Shown in pieces: positions 1-6,192 of a DNA stretch of 10,102 nt. The notes beneath the pieces are model-generated. The model searched no databases. It was not told where the DNA came from and worked only from the letters and a program-made list of their open reading frames with translations. The translations under genes were made by a program, and so were the position numbers. This DNA is from an uncultured Bacteroidales bacterium. GTDB lineage: Bacteria > Bacteroidota > Bacteroidia > Bacteroidales > Paludibacteraceae. The stretch is from NCBI GenBank assembly GCA_903929065.1, contig CAIYTJ010000585.1, positions 1-10,102 on the forward strand, written 5' to 3'. How positions within the stretch are numbered: position 1 is the stretch's first letter; each line of letters starts with the position of its first letter.

Positions 1-34
1 CATTTGTTTTTAAAATTTTAACTTTTCCATAAAT

Positions 35-42
35 CAAACCTA
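35..42 (-). promoter_or_regulatory. Possible -7 promoter box pointing off the left edge
   Basis: The minus strand reads TAGGTTTG, which fits the Bacteroidota -7 consensus TAnnTTTG. An ATG on the minus strand sits at 3-1, about 30 bases downstream, so a gene may begin exactly at the left edge. A TTG at 67-65 is a possible -33 element, but its 22-base spacing is longer than the usual 19 or so. Only one codon of the supposed gene is visible, so this is a weak call. Confidence 0.3.
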
Positions 43-119
43 TGAATGAAAGAACAGGAAAATCCAATTACATCAAAAAATAAATAGTTGGTTTGAAATT
101 TTAAATGATAATCTGCAAT

Positions 120-205
120 GTGTCCTGATTTATGTTCCGGTGCGCTGCACCTTGATTTTTTCCTAATTATCATTTTCTACAAAAATTTGCGGGACTCTGT
201 TCCTT
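120..205. repeat. Possible dispersed intergenic element with two short hairpins
   Basis: This gene-free stretch contains two short GC-rich hairpins in otherwise AT-rich DNA. One is GGTGC-GCT-GCACC at 139-151. The other is GGGAC-TCT-GTTCC at 191-203, with one G-U pair on the plus strand. About 40 AT-rich bases separate them. The arrangement resembles short dispersed intergenic repeats I associate with Bacteroidota genomes, but only one copy is in this window, so repetition cannot be shown here. No open reading frame with coding character covers it. Confidence 0.3.
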
Positions 206-239
206 TTGGATGTTTCCCCTGCCCTTATTTCCTATAACT

Positions 240-277
240 AAAAATTCCCACAGATTATATATAAATCTGCAGGAATT
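240..277 (-). terminator. Intrinsic terminator of aspS
   Basis: Arms at 277-264 and 256-243 form a 14-bp stem with a 7-base loop when transcribed from the minus strand, followed by a short U run (244-240). Two of the pairs are G-U on the minus-strand transcript but would be C-A mismatches on the plus strand. The hairpin is therefore built for minus-strand transcription, as expected about 40 bases after the aspS stop. Confidence 0.75.
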
Positions 278-294
278 CTATAAAATTATCAATG

Positions 295-316
295 CCCCTT
301 CAGGGGTTTGGGGTTA
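295..316 (-). repeat. CCCCTAAAGGGG-family repeat, copy A
   Basis: The minus strand reads TAACCCCAAACCCCTGAAGGGG. It is a degenerate member of the family whose core is CCCCTAACCCCTAAAGGGG: one CCCC unit followed by a near-palindrome. Its first three bases are the aspS stop codon, so the element directly abuts the coding region. Confidence 0.7.
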
Positions 317-2065
317 TTTCAAATCAATCACCAGATTCAGTTCATCCAATTGAGATTGATCAATTTTAGACGGTGCATCAATCATTACGTCGCGTCCGGA
401 ATTGTTTTTCGGGAATGCCATACAGTCGCGAATTGTATCCAGTCCTGCAAACAATGAAACCAACCGGTCCAACCCGAAAGCCAGTCCTCCATGAGGCGGT
501 GCTCCATACTGGAACGCACTCATCAGGAAGCCAAATTGAGCCTGAGCCTTCTCCGGAGTAAATCCAAGCAGTTCAAACATACGGTTTTGGAGCTCACTTT
601 CATGAATTCTGATAGATCCACCGCCAAGTTCCACTCCATTGATAACCATATCATAAGCTGTGGCACGAACTTGTCCCGGATCAGTATCCAGCAAGGGTAC
701 ATCGTCCAGGTTTGGAGATGTAAATGGGTGATGTGTAGCATAATAGCGTTGTGTTTCTTCGTCCCATTCAAATAGCGGGAAGTCAATCACCCACAAGGGT
801 TTAAACACGTTCTTATCACGAAGACCTAACTTTGCTCCCATTTCCAGGCGCAATTCGCATAAAGCCTTCTGTGTTTTGACTTTAGCACCGGCCAAAATCA
901 AGATTAAGTCGCCCGGCTGTGCATTCATTTTTGCAGCTATCGTTTTCAGGTCGTCATTGGAGTAGAATTTATCTACCGACGACTTAAATGTACCATCCAA
1001 TTCGCAGCGAATATAAACCAACCCCTTCGCTCCTATTTGCGGTTTCTTAACAAAATCAGTCAGTTCGTCGAGTTGCTTCCGGGTATATCCTGCACATCCG
1101 GTTGCGCAGATTCCGGCTACATAGGGTACGCTGTCAAAAACTACAAAATCGTGTCCAGAGACTTCTTCCTTTATCTCAACAAACTCCATTCCGAAGCGAA
1201 TATCCGGTTTATCAGATCCATAGATACGCATCGCTTCGTGCCAGGTCATACGTGGAAAGTCTTCGGCAAAGTCAATATCTTTTACGAACTTAAACAGGTG
1301 TTTCATCATGCCTTCAAACAGGTTCAATACGTCTTCCTGCTCTACAAACGACATTTCGCAATCGATTTGGGTAAATTCGGGCTGGCGGTCGGCACGCAAA
1401 TCCTCGTCGCGGAAGCATTTAGCTATCTGAAAGTACCGGTCGAAGCCCGAAACCATCAGCAATTGCTTGAATAATTGAGGCGATTGCGGCAATGCATAGA
1501 ATTCACCGGGATTCATGCGTGATGGCACCACAAAATCGCGGGCACCTTCGGGCGTTGAACCAATCAAAATAGGCGTTTCTACTTCCAGAAATCCCATTTG
1601 GTCTAAATAACGGCGTGTTTCGAAGGTAATGCGGTGGCGTAATTCCAGGTTTTCACGTACATTAGTACGGCGTAAATCCAGGTAACGGTATTTCATGCGG
1701 ATATCATCTCCACCATCGGTATTCTCTTCAATTGTAAATGGTGGTGTTTTCGATTCGTTGAGCACTTGTAGTTCAGATACCAGTATTTCAACCTCACCGG
1801 TGGACATATTTGCATTTTTATTACTTCGTTCGGCTACGGTTCCTGTCACCTGAATAACATATTCGCGCCCCAGTTTATTGGCTTGTTCCCATAATCCCGC
1901 GTTTACGTCCTGATTAAAAACCAATTGAGTGATGCCGTAACGGTCACGTATATCCACGAAAGTCATTCCGCCCATTTTGCGTGTGCGTTGTACCCAACCG
2001 GATAAAGTGGTTTGCTGTCCGTTGTTTGAAAGGCGTAAATCGCCGCAAGTGTGTGTTCTAAACAT
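314..2065 (-). CDS. aspS: Aspartyl-tRNA synthetase (AspRS)
   Basis: This cytoplasmic class IIb aminoacyl-tRNA synthetase charges tRNA-Asp with aspartate using ATP. The 583 residues match the usual bacterial length. An N-terminal OB-fold anticodon-binding domain covers roughly 1-105 (LSGWVQRTRKMGG, DIRDRYG). Class II motif 2 is FRDEDLRADRQPEFTQID at 218-235. The bacterial GAD-type insertion lies around 290-410. GVELGGGSIRIHE is at 477-489, and motif 3 with the ATP-binding arginine is GAPPHGGLAFGLDRL at 521-535. The start MFRTHTCGDL is typical for the family. The gene has its own promoter box at 2119-2112 and a terminator at 277-240. fabD lies upstream on the same strand but ends at its own terminator. 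Whether it also charges tRNA-Asn cannot be judged from the sequence alone. Confidence 0.97.
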   Translation of the reverse strand: MFRTHTCGDLRLSNNGQQTTLSGWVQRTRKMGGMTFVDIRDRYGITQLVFNQDVNAGLWEQANKLGREYVIQVTGTVAERSNKNANMSTGEVEILVSELQVLNESKTPPFTIEENTDGGDDIRMKYRYLDLRRTNVRENLELRHRITFETRRYLDQMGFLEVETPILIGSTPEGARDFVVPSRMNPGEFYALPQSPQLFKQLLMVSGFDRYFQIAKCFRDEDLRADRQPEFTQIDCEMSFVEQEDVLNLFEGMMKHLFKFVKDIDFAEDFPRMTWHEAMRIYGSDKPDIRFGMEFVEIKEEVSGHDFVVFDSVPYVAGICATGCAGYTRKQLDELTDFVKKPQIGAKGLVYIRCELDGTFKSSVDKFYSNDDLKTIAAKMNAQPGDLILILAGAKVKTQKALCELRLEMGAKLGLRDKNVFKPLWVIDFPLFEWDEETQRYYATHHPFTSPNLDDVPLLDTDPGQVRATAYDMVINGVELGGGSIRIHESELQNRMFELLGFTPEKAQAQFGFLMSAFQYGAPPHGGLAFGLDRLVSLFAGLDTIRDCMAFPKNNSGRDVMIDAPSKIDQSQLDELNLVIDLK

Positions 2066-2111
2066 AATTAGATAATTTCCAATTCTTTAATTTTCCATTT
2101 TCAATGAATTA

Positions 2112-2119
2112 CAAAAGTA
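2112..2119 (-). promoter_or_regulatory. aspS promoter -7 box
   Basis: The minus strand reads TACTTTTG, an exact TAnnTTTG match 47 bases before the aspS start codon and just past the fabD terminator. A TTTC at 2141-2138, 18 bases upstream, is a weak -33 candidate. The position suggests aspS is transcribed on its own. Confidence 0.6.
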
Positions 2120-2145
2120 CAAAAAAAAGTCTTAACCGAAACCAC

Positions 2146-2187
2146 CTGAAACAAAAAGATGCAAAGAAATGAATCTCTGCATCTTTT
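2146..2187 (-). terminator. Intrinsic terminator of fabD
   Basis: Arms at 2187-2174 and 2167-2154 give a 14-bp stem around a 6-base loop. One pair is G-U on the minus-strand transcript and would be an A-C mismatch on the other. A U-rich tail (TTTTTGTTT) follows in the minus direction. It separates fabD from the aspS promoter box only about 30 bases further on. Confidence 0.75.
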
Positions 2188-2193
2188 CTTGTT

Positions 2194-2216
2194 CCCCTTT
2201 AGGGATTAGGGGTTAT
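2194..2216 (-). repeat. CCCCTAAAGGGG-family repeat, copy B
   Basis: The minus strand reads TAACCCCTAATCCCTAAAGGGG, with one C-to-T change in the second unit. It begins four bases after the fabD stop codon and lies between that stop and the terminator hairpin. Confidence 0.7.
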
Positions 2217-2219
2217 CTG

Positions 2220-3092
2220 TTACACTGTAATCGCTTCCGGGCTGATTTTCTTGATCAGGCCTTTCAATACGTCACCCGGTCCGAGTTCAAAAAACTCAAC
2301 AGCACCGTCAGCCACCATGTTTTGCACGGTTTGAGTCCAGCGTACAGGCGATGTAAGCTGCGAAATCAGGTTTTGTTTGATAATAGCTGCTTCTGTTTGT
2401 GGTTTTGCATTAACGTTCTGATAAACAGGACAAACCGGTGTAGAGAAAGTGGTAGCGTTAATGGCAGCCTGAAGTTCTTCGCTGGCAGGTTGCATAAGAG
2501 GAGAGTGAAAAGCCCCTCCAACAGGGAGTTTCAACGCACGCTTCGCTCCTTTTTCTTTCAATACTTCACATGCTTTGTCAATACCTTCAATCGAACCGGA
2601 AATAACCAATTGTCCCGGACAGTTATAATTGGCAGGAACGACCACGGCATCGGTAATGGAAGCACATCCTTCTTCAACAGCTTCGTCACTTAGTCCAAGT
2701 ACAGCAGCCATCGTGGATGGTTCAATCTCACACGCTTTCTGCATGGCCATGGCACGGGCATAAACAAGTTTCAATCCATCTTCGAATGACAATGCACCGG
2801 CGGCAACCAACGCTGAGAATTCACCCAATGAGTGACCGGCAACCATTTCGGGTTTAAAATCTTCGCCTAACACCAATGCCGAGATAACTGAATGCAAAAA
2901 TACGGCTGGTTGGGTTACTTTAGTTTGTTTTAAATCTTCTGGGGTTCCTTCAAACATTAAATCGGTGATTCGGAAACCAAGAATTTCATTTGCTTTTTCG
3001 AAATACTCTTTTGCCAGTGGCGATTGGTCATACAGGTCTTTTCCCATTCCTACGAATTGGGCACCCTGACCGGGAAATACATAAGCTTTCAT
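2220..3092 (-). CDS. fabD: Malonyl-CoA:acyl-carrier-protein transacylase
   Basis: It moves the malonyl group from CoA to acyl carrier protein, supplying the extender unit for type II fatty acid synthesis in the cytoplasm. The 290-residue length is normal for FabD. Visible motifs are the N-terminal FPGQGAQ (6-12), the nucleophile elbow GHSLGE (86-91) with catalytic Ser88, Arg113 which should bind the malonyl carboxylate, and GAFHS (193-197) with catalytic His196. The C-terminal FFELGPGDVLKGLIKK is also typical. The ATG chosen gives MKAYVFPGQG, the canonical start. No other fatty acid gene lies beside it here, and it appears to be transcribed alone from a box at 3250-3243 through a long repetitive leader. 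Confidence 0.97.
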   Translation of the reverse strand: MKAYVFPGQGAQFVGMGKDLYDQSPLAKEYFEKANEILGFRITDLMFEGTPEDLKQTKVTQPAVFLHSVISALVLGEDFKPEMVAGHSLGEFSALVAAGALSFEDGLKLVYARAMAMQKACEIEPSTMAAVLGLSDEAVEEGCASITDAVVVPANYNCPGQLVISGSIEGIDKACEVLKEKGAKRALKLPVGGAFHSPLMQPASEELQAAINATTFSTPVCPVYQNVNAKPQTEAAIIKQNLISQLTSPVRWTQTVQNMVADGAVEFFELGPGDVLKGLIKKISPEAITV

Positions 3093-3093
3093 A

Positions 3094-3223
3094 TTAGTTA
3101 TTTAGTTGATTAGTTACCGATTAGTTGGTTAATTGGTTGACTGGTTAATTAGTTGACTGGTTCATAAATTATAAAGTGACGATAAATGAACAGATGAACC
3201 AATTAATCAATTGACAGATTAAC
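3094..3223. repeat. Degenerate octamer repeats and inverted repeat in the fabD leader
   Basis: From 3094 to 3160 the plus strand can be read as eight 8-base units related to TTAGTTGG: TTAGTTAT, TTAGTTGA, TTAGTTAC, then a 3-base insert, TTAGTTGG, TTAATTGG, TTGACTGG, TTAATTAG, TTGACTGG. From 3188 to 3223 similar octamers occur in the opposite orientation. The arms 3128-3163 and 3188-3223 match at about 25 of 36 positions as an inverted repeat with a 24-base loop, so the fabD 5' untranslated RNA could fold into a long imperfect hairpin. Confidence 0.65.
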
Positions 3224-3242
3224 TATATTGTAAATAAGGCCA

Positions 3243-3250
3243 CAAAGGTA
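3243..3250 (-). promoter_or_regulatory. fabD promoter -7 box
   Basis: The minus strand reads TACCTTTG, an exact TAnnTTTG match. No convincing -33 TTG lies at the right spacing. If used, it gives fabD an unusually long leader of about 145 bases that includes the octamer repeats. Confidence 0.5.
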
Positions 3251-3376
3251 ATATTTTTAATGCAAAATTCATAATGTAAAGCCTCTATTGAATCTATCTA
3301 TTTTGTAAACAGCGCATTATGCTTTAAAATTTATGTTTTTACAAAATAACGATTTTTATTTATTGAGAAAAACGAC

Positions 3377-3384
3377 TAACTTTG
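3377..3384 (+). promoter_or_regulatory. rsmG promoter -7 box
   Basis: TAACTTTG matches TAnnTTTG and ends 17 bases before the ATG at 3402. It lies inside the longer open frame that begins at 3333, which supports the later start for rsmG. No clear -33 element is visible at the expected spacing. Confidence 0.55.
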
Positions 3385-3401
3385 ACGTCAAATTCAAAAC
3401 T

Positions 3402-4022
3402 ATGGAACTACTTCTGAAATACTTTCCAAATCTGACAACCAAACAAAAATCCCAGTTTGAGGCACTATATGACCTTTATTTCGACTGGAATTCGAAGATA
3501 AATGTCATTTCGCGCAAAGACATAGAACATTTATACGAGCATCATGTGCTGCATTCGTTAGCAATAGCCGAAATCATTCATTTTCAACCCGGAACAACTG
3601 TGTTGGATGTAGGAACCGGTGGAGGATTCCCGGGAATTCCATTAGCTATCCTTTTTCCGGAAGCCAACTTCGTTTTGATTGATTCCATCGGTAAAAAGAT
3701 TAAAGTTGGAACAGAAGTAGCAACAGCTATCGGCTTAAAAAACATAGAGTTAAAACACCTGAGAGTACAGGATGAAAAGGGCAAATTTGACTTTGTGGTA
3801 AGCCGTGCAGTCATGCCGCTGGATGATCTGGTGAAACTGGTTCAAAAGAATATCAGCAAAAAGCAAAAAAACGCTTTGCCAAACGGACTTATCTGCCTGA
3901 AAGGCGGTGAATTGCAGCATGAAATCCTTCCCTATAAGAATATAGCTGAATTATACGAAGTCAGTGAATTTTTCAAAGAAGAATTCTTCAAAACCAAGAA
4001 AGCGGTATATGTACCATTGTAA
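3402..4022 (+). CDS. rsmG: 16S rRNA (guanine527-N7)-methyltransferase RsmG (GidB)
   Basis: This SAM-dependent enzyme methylates N7 of G527 in the 530 loop of 16S rRNA. From the ATG at 3402 the protein has 206 residues, close to the family norm. An ATG at 3333 would add 23 residues, but these have no family character and a -7 promoter box lies within them. Visible motifs are NVISRKDIEHLYEHHVLHSL (34-53) and the SAM-binding VLDVGTGGGFPGIPLAI (67-83). IDSIGKKIK follows, then FDFVVSRAV in the second half, where the SRAV arginine is conserved. No obvious intrinsic terminator follows. The spacer to the next gene, on the same strand, is filled by tandem repeats. Loss of this gene is known in other bacteria to give low-level streptomycin resistance. 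Confidence 0.95.
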   Translation: MELLLKYFPNLTTKQKSQFEALYDLYFDWNSKINVISRKDIEHLYEHHVLHSLAIAEIIHFQPGTTVLDVGTGGGFPGIPLAILFPEANFVLIDSIGKKIKVGTEVATAIGLKNIELKHLRVQDEKGKFDFVVSRAVMPLDDLVKLVQKNISKKQKNALPNGLICLKGGELQHEILPYKNIAELYEVSEFFKEEFFKTKKAVYVPL

Positions 4023-4030
4023 CTCCTTTT

Positions 4031-4180
4031 AGTCGTGATATTTGCCTTCGGCGATATGATTTCTTTCAGAAAAGATATTTTTAGTTACAATTAATATCAT
4101 GAGCGAAGCGAAATAATATCGTGAGTGAAACGAACAAATATCAGGTACGAAGTGACTTAATATCATGAATATAACGAATT
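4031..4180. repeat. Four 22-bp tandem repeats plus an inverted relative
   Basis: Four exactly 22-base units run head to tail at 4093-4114, 4115-4136, 4137-4158 and 4159-4180. Each starts AATATC, followed by a variable AtGagcGAAgcGAA-like part. Units 1 and 2 are most alike and unit 4 is most decayed. At 4031-4060 a related sequence (core GCCTTCGGCGATAT) lies in the opposite orientation and could pair with the first unit. The array ends 15 bases before the start codon of the hydrolase gene. No gene is seen in the 173-base spacer. Confidence 0.8.
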
Positions 4181-4195
4181 TATAATACAAAATAT

Positions 4196-4831
4196 ATGAC
4201 AATCAAAACCTTCACATTCAATCCTTTTCAGGAAAATACGTATTTGCTTTTTGATGAAACCAATGAAGCTGTTATTATCGATGCCGGTTGTATCATGGAT
4301 AATGAAAAACAACAATTAAAAGCTTATATTGAAGAACACAACCTGACACCTAAACGAGTATTAAACACGCATTTACATCTCGATCATCAGTTTGGAAATA
4401 AATTTCTTTATAATACATTCTGTATATCTCCCGAAGCCAATGAGGAAGATGAGTTTTTGCTCCAAAATGTGGTTGCACAAGCTCGTTCGTATGGATTTAT
4501 CGTGAACGAAGAAGCACAGGCAATAGGGCGGTATATTGTTGATAATGAAGAAATAAAATTCGGAAATTCAACACTGAAAGCCATTCATGTTCCCGGTCAT
4601 TCACCCGGAAGCATTGCATTTTATGAGGAAAAAGAGGGCATTTTAATTTCAGGTGATGCTTTATTCAAAGGGTCAATCGGCAGGACAGATTTACCAAGAG
4701 GAGATTATGCTACATTAATATTGTCGATAACTAAAAAGTTACTGCCTCTGCCCGACTCTACCGTCGTTTATAGCGGCCATGGACCAACCACAACGATTGG
4801 TGAAGAAAAACAAAATAATCCATATTTATAA
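4196..4831 (+). CDS. Metallo-beta-lactamase-fold hydrolase, glyoxalase-II/YcbL-like
   Basis: This is a cytoplasmic binuclear-metal hydrolase of 211 residues. The metal ligands are all visible: THLHLDH (58-64: His59, His61, Asp63, His64), HVPGHSPG with His135, GDALFKGSIGRTDL with Asp154, and YSGHGP with His195. The GDxLFxGSIGRTD segment and short length place it with the single-domain YcbL/GloB-like group, which often hydrolyses thioesters such as S-lactoylglutathione. There is no C-terminal glutathione-binding domain as in full-length GloB, so the true substrate is open. The start MTIKTFTFNPFQENTY is typical of the family. No TAnnTTTG box is seen directly upstream, so it may be read through from rsmG across the 22-bp repeats. 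Confidence 0.9.
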   Translation: MTIKTFTFNPFQENTYLLFDETNEAVIIDAGCIMDNEKQQLKAYIEEHNLTPKRVLNTHLHLDHQFGNKFLYNTFCISPEANEEDEFLLQNVVAQARSYGFIVNEEAQAIGRYIVDNEEIKFGNSTLKAIHVPGHSPGSIAFYEEKEGILISGDALFKGSIGRTDLPRGDYATLILSITKKLLPLPDSTVVYSGHGPTTTIGEEKQNNPYL

Positions 4832-4834
4832 GAA

Positions 4835-4884
4835 CCCCTAATTAACTCCCTTCGGTCGTTGACCGTTGGTTCCCCTAAAGGGGA
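4835..4884 (+). repeat. CCCCTAAAGGGG-family repeat, copy C (composite form)
   Basis: A CCCCTAA unit at 4835-4841 is separated from the CCCCTAAAGGGG palindrome at 4872-4883 by about 30 bases. Those bases include the perfect hairpin CGGTC-GTT-GACCG at 4853-4865. The element fills the 43 bases between the convergent stop codons of the hydrolase gene and nadD. The nadD stop codon TAG (4877-4875) is inside its palindrome. There is no U tract, so it is not a standard terminator, though the hairpins might help end transcription from either side. Confidence 0.65.
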
Positions 4885-5459
4885 CTTTGGTATAGATTAT
4901 TATCAATAATAATTTGATATACAGAAGGATGAAGCCATTTGGCAACATCCTTTTTTTGTGCAATCCATTCACGGATTTGGGAAGAGGAAATATCGTAATA
5001 AGGAGAGTCAAGTAACTGCATTTGCGGATATTTTTGGGCAACTTCGGCAAAATCAGACCCTTTACGCGGATAAACCAAAACGGGATATTCAGCCAAAAGC
5101 TTTTCGTACTCTTTCCACTGATCAAAAACGAGTGCATTATCGCTTCCTATAATTAAGTTGAACTGAAAATCAGGGTATTGTGATGATAATTCGTGGAGTG
5201 TATCAATGGAATACGAAGGAATTGGCATGGTAAATTCGATATCCGATGCTTTAAGTCCGTGTTGGTCACTTATAGCAAATACCACCATTTCCAACCGGAT
5301 GTATTCGTCAATCAAATCTCGCTGATTTTTAAGTGGATTGCAGGGTGAAACTACAAACCAAACCTCATCAACCAGTTTATGTTCAATAAGATATTGGGCA
5401 AGTTGCTGATGGCCTGAATGAATAGGATTAAACGAACCTGAATAGATGCCAATACGCAT
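4875..5459 (-). CDS. nadD: Nicotinate-nucleotide adenylyltransferase
   Basis: It joins nicotinate mononucleotide with ATP to make deamido-NAD in cytoplasmic NAD synthesis. From the ATG at 5459 it has 194 residues, normal for NadD. The nucleotidyltransferase motif GSFNPIHSGH is at 8-17, which fits GxFxPxHxGH, and ISSSQIREW (157-165) is the conserved C-terminal ATP-binding motif. The frame stays open upstream to an ATG at 5519. Those extra 20 residues (ending KSPLGDSGVK) are mostly a translation of repeat copy D, so I place the start at MRIGIYSG. The last residues, SPL and the TAG stop, also come from a repeat (copy C). It is the third gene of the yicC-gmk-nadD cluster. Confidence 0.94.
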   Translation of the reverse strand: MRIGIYSGSFNPIHSGHQQLAQYLIEHKLVDEVWFVVSPCNPLKNQRDLIDEYIRLEMVVFAISDQHGLKASDIEFTMPIPSYSIDTLHELSSQYPDFQFNLIIGSDNALVFDQWKEYEKLLAEYPVLVYPRKGSDFAEVAQKYPQMQLLDSPYYDISSSQIREWIAQKKDVAKWLHPSVYQIIIDNNLYQSPL

Positions 5460-5463
5460 TTTT

Positions 5464-5486
5464 ACCCCTGAATCCCCTAAAGGGGA
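5464..5486 (+). repeat. CCCCTAAAGGGG-family repeat, copy D
   Basis: ACCCCTGAATCCCCTAAAGG and the rest of its palindrome end at 5485. The copy lies four bases before the nadD start and is oriented opposite to copy E at the other end of the same spacer. Read through in the nadD frame it codes for KSPLGDSGVK. Confidence 0.75.
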
Positions 5487-5532
5487 TTTTTGTTTTTGAG
5501 GTTCAAGGTTAGATAACATAAACTAGAATTTT

Positions 5533-5555
5533 CCCCTTTAGGGGTTAGGGGTCAT
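5533..5555 (-). repeat. CCCCTAAAGGGG-family repeat, copy E
   Basis: The minus strand begins TGACCCCTAACCCCTAAAGG, a full consensus copy, one base after the gmk stop codon. With copy D it forms an inverted pair bracketing a 91-base spacer. Confidence 0.8.
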
Positions 5556-6119
5556 TTAAATAATAAATTCCCTGATTATCTTTTCAGCTTCGTTTTGCGC
5601 CCTTTCCAACACATCATTTACTACAATTGTATCAAACCGGGAAGCAAAACTCATTTCGTAATCAGCTTTGGCAATTCGTTTTTCAATCATTTCGGGGGAA
5701 TCAGTCCCCCGGTGGTTCAACCGGTTTAGCAATTCCTGTATACTTGGCGGAGCAATAAACAAGGCTAATGCATCATCCCCAAACTTCTTTTTCAGGGAAA
5801 GTCCGCCTTTTACATCTACATCAAAAATCACATGTTTCCCATTACCCGTAATACGCTCAATTTCACTACGAAGCGTGCCATAATAACAATCTTTATAAAC
5901 TTCTTCGTATTCAATAAATTCTTGATTGTCAATCTTTTGCCTGAATTCTTCCGGAGTAAGAAAATAATAATCAATTCCATCCCTTTCTGACCCGCGGGAA
6001 GCACGGCTTGTGGCTGAAACTGAGAATTCAAGACCCAATCCCCGGCCCAAAAGATAGTGAACCAGGGTACTTTTACCAGCTCCAGAAGGTGCTGAAAATA
6101 TAATTAATTTACCTGCCAT
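5556..6119 (-). CDS. gmk: Guanylate kinase
   Basis: It phosphorylates GMP or dGMP to the diphosphate with ATP, an essential step of guanine nucleotide supply in the cytoplasm. The 187 residues match the short bacterial form. The P-loop SAPSGAGKST is at 9-18, with alanine where many homologues have glycine. The GMP-binding region SATSRASRGSERDGIDYYFL runs 35-54, and EEVYKDCYYGT (72-82) holds the substrate-contacting tyrosines. DVDVKGG is at 100-106, and the adenine-side segment with LNHRGTDSPEMIEKRI follows. The start MAGKLIIFSAPSG is canonical. Repeat copy F begins immediately upstream of the ATG, so the gene has almost no native leader. It lies between yicC and nadD, probably in one transcript. 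Confidence 0.97.
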   Translation of the reverse strand: MAGKLIIFSAPSGAGKSTLVHYLLGRGLGLEFSVSATSRASRGSERDGIDYYFLTPEEFRQKIDNQEFIEYEEVYKDCYYGTLRSEIERITGNGKHVIFDVDVKGGLSLKKKFGDDALALFIAPPSIQELLNRLNHRGTDSPEMIEKRIAKADYEMSFASRFDTIVVNDVLERAQNEAEKIIREFII

Positions 6120-6142
6120 TGACCCCTAACCCCTAAAGGGGG
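6120..6142 (+). repeat. CCCCTAAAGGGG-family repeat, copy F
   Basis: The plus strand begins TGACCCCTAACCCCTAAAGG, a full copy directly adjoining the gmk start codon. It is inverted relative to copy G. A perfect 12-base palindrome ATATTTAAATAT follows at 6143-6154. Confidence 0.8.
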
Positions 6143-6192
6143 ATATTTAAATATGTTTAATTTTTTAGTAGTTCTTGCAATTCACCCATGCT

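Noticed and set aside
1..3. ATG on the minus strand at the very left edge
   Set aside because: A possible -7 box lies upstream, but only one codon is visible, so no gene can be called.
1037..1474. 145-codon plus-strand open frame opposite aspS
   Set aside because: It lies fully within aspS on the other strand, has no recognisable domain and is explained by codon use of the real gene.
2169..2693. 174-codon plus-strand open frame opposite fabD
   Set aside because: It overlaps the fabD coding region and its terminator. The Cys/Phe/Arg-rich composition is that of an antisense shadow.
3333..3401. Upstream in-frame ATG of rsmG at 3333
   Set aside because: The 23 added residues lack family similarity and a -7 promoter box lies within them; the ATG at 3402 gives the usual length.
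4093..4180. 22-bp tandem repeats as a CRISPR array
   Set aside because: The units are directly adjacent without spacers and they drift in sequence.
4838..5137. 99-codon minus-strand open frame overlapping nadD
   Set aside because: It is in another frame within nadD, and its C-terminal part is a translation of repeat copy C.
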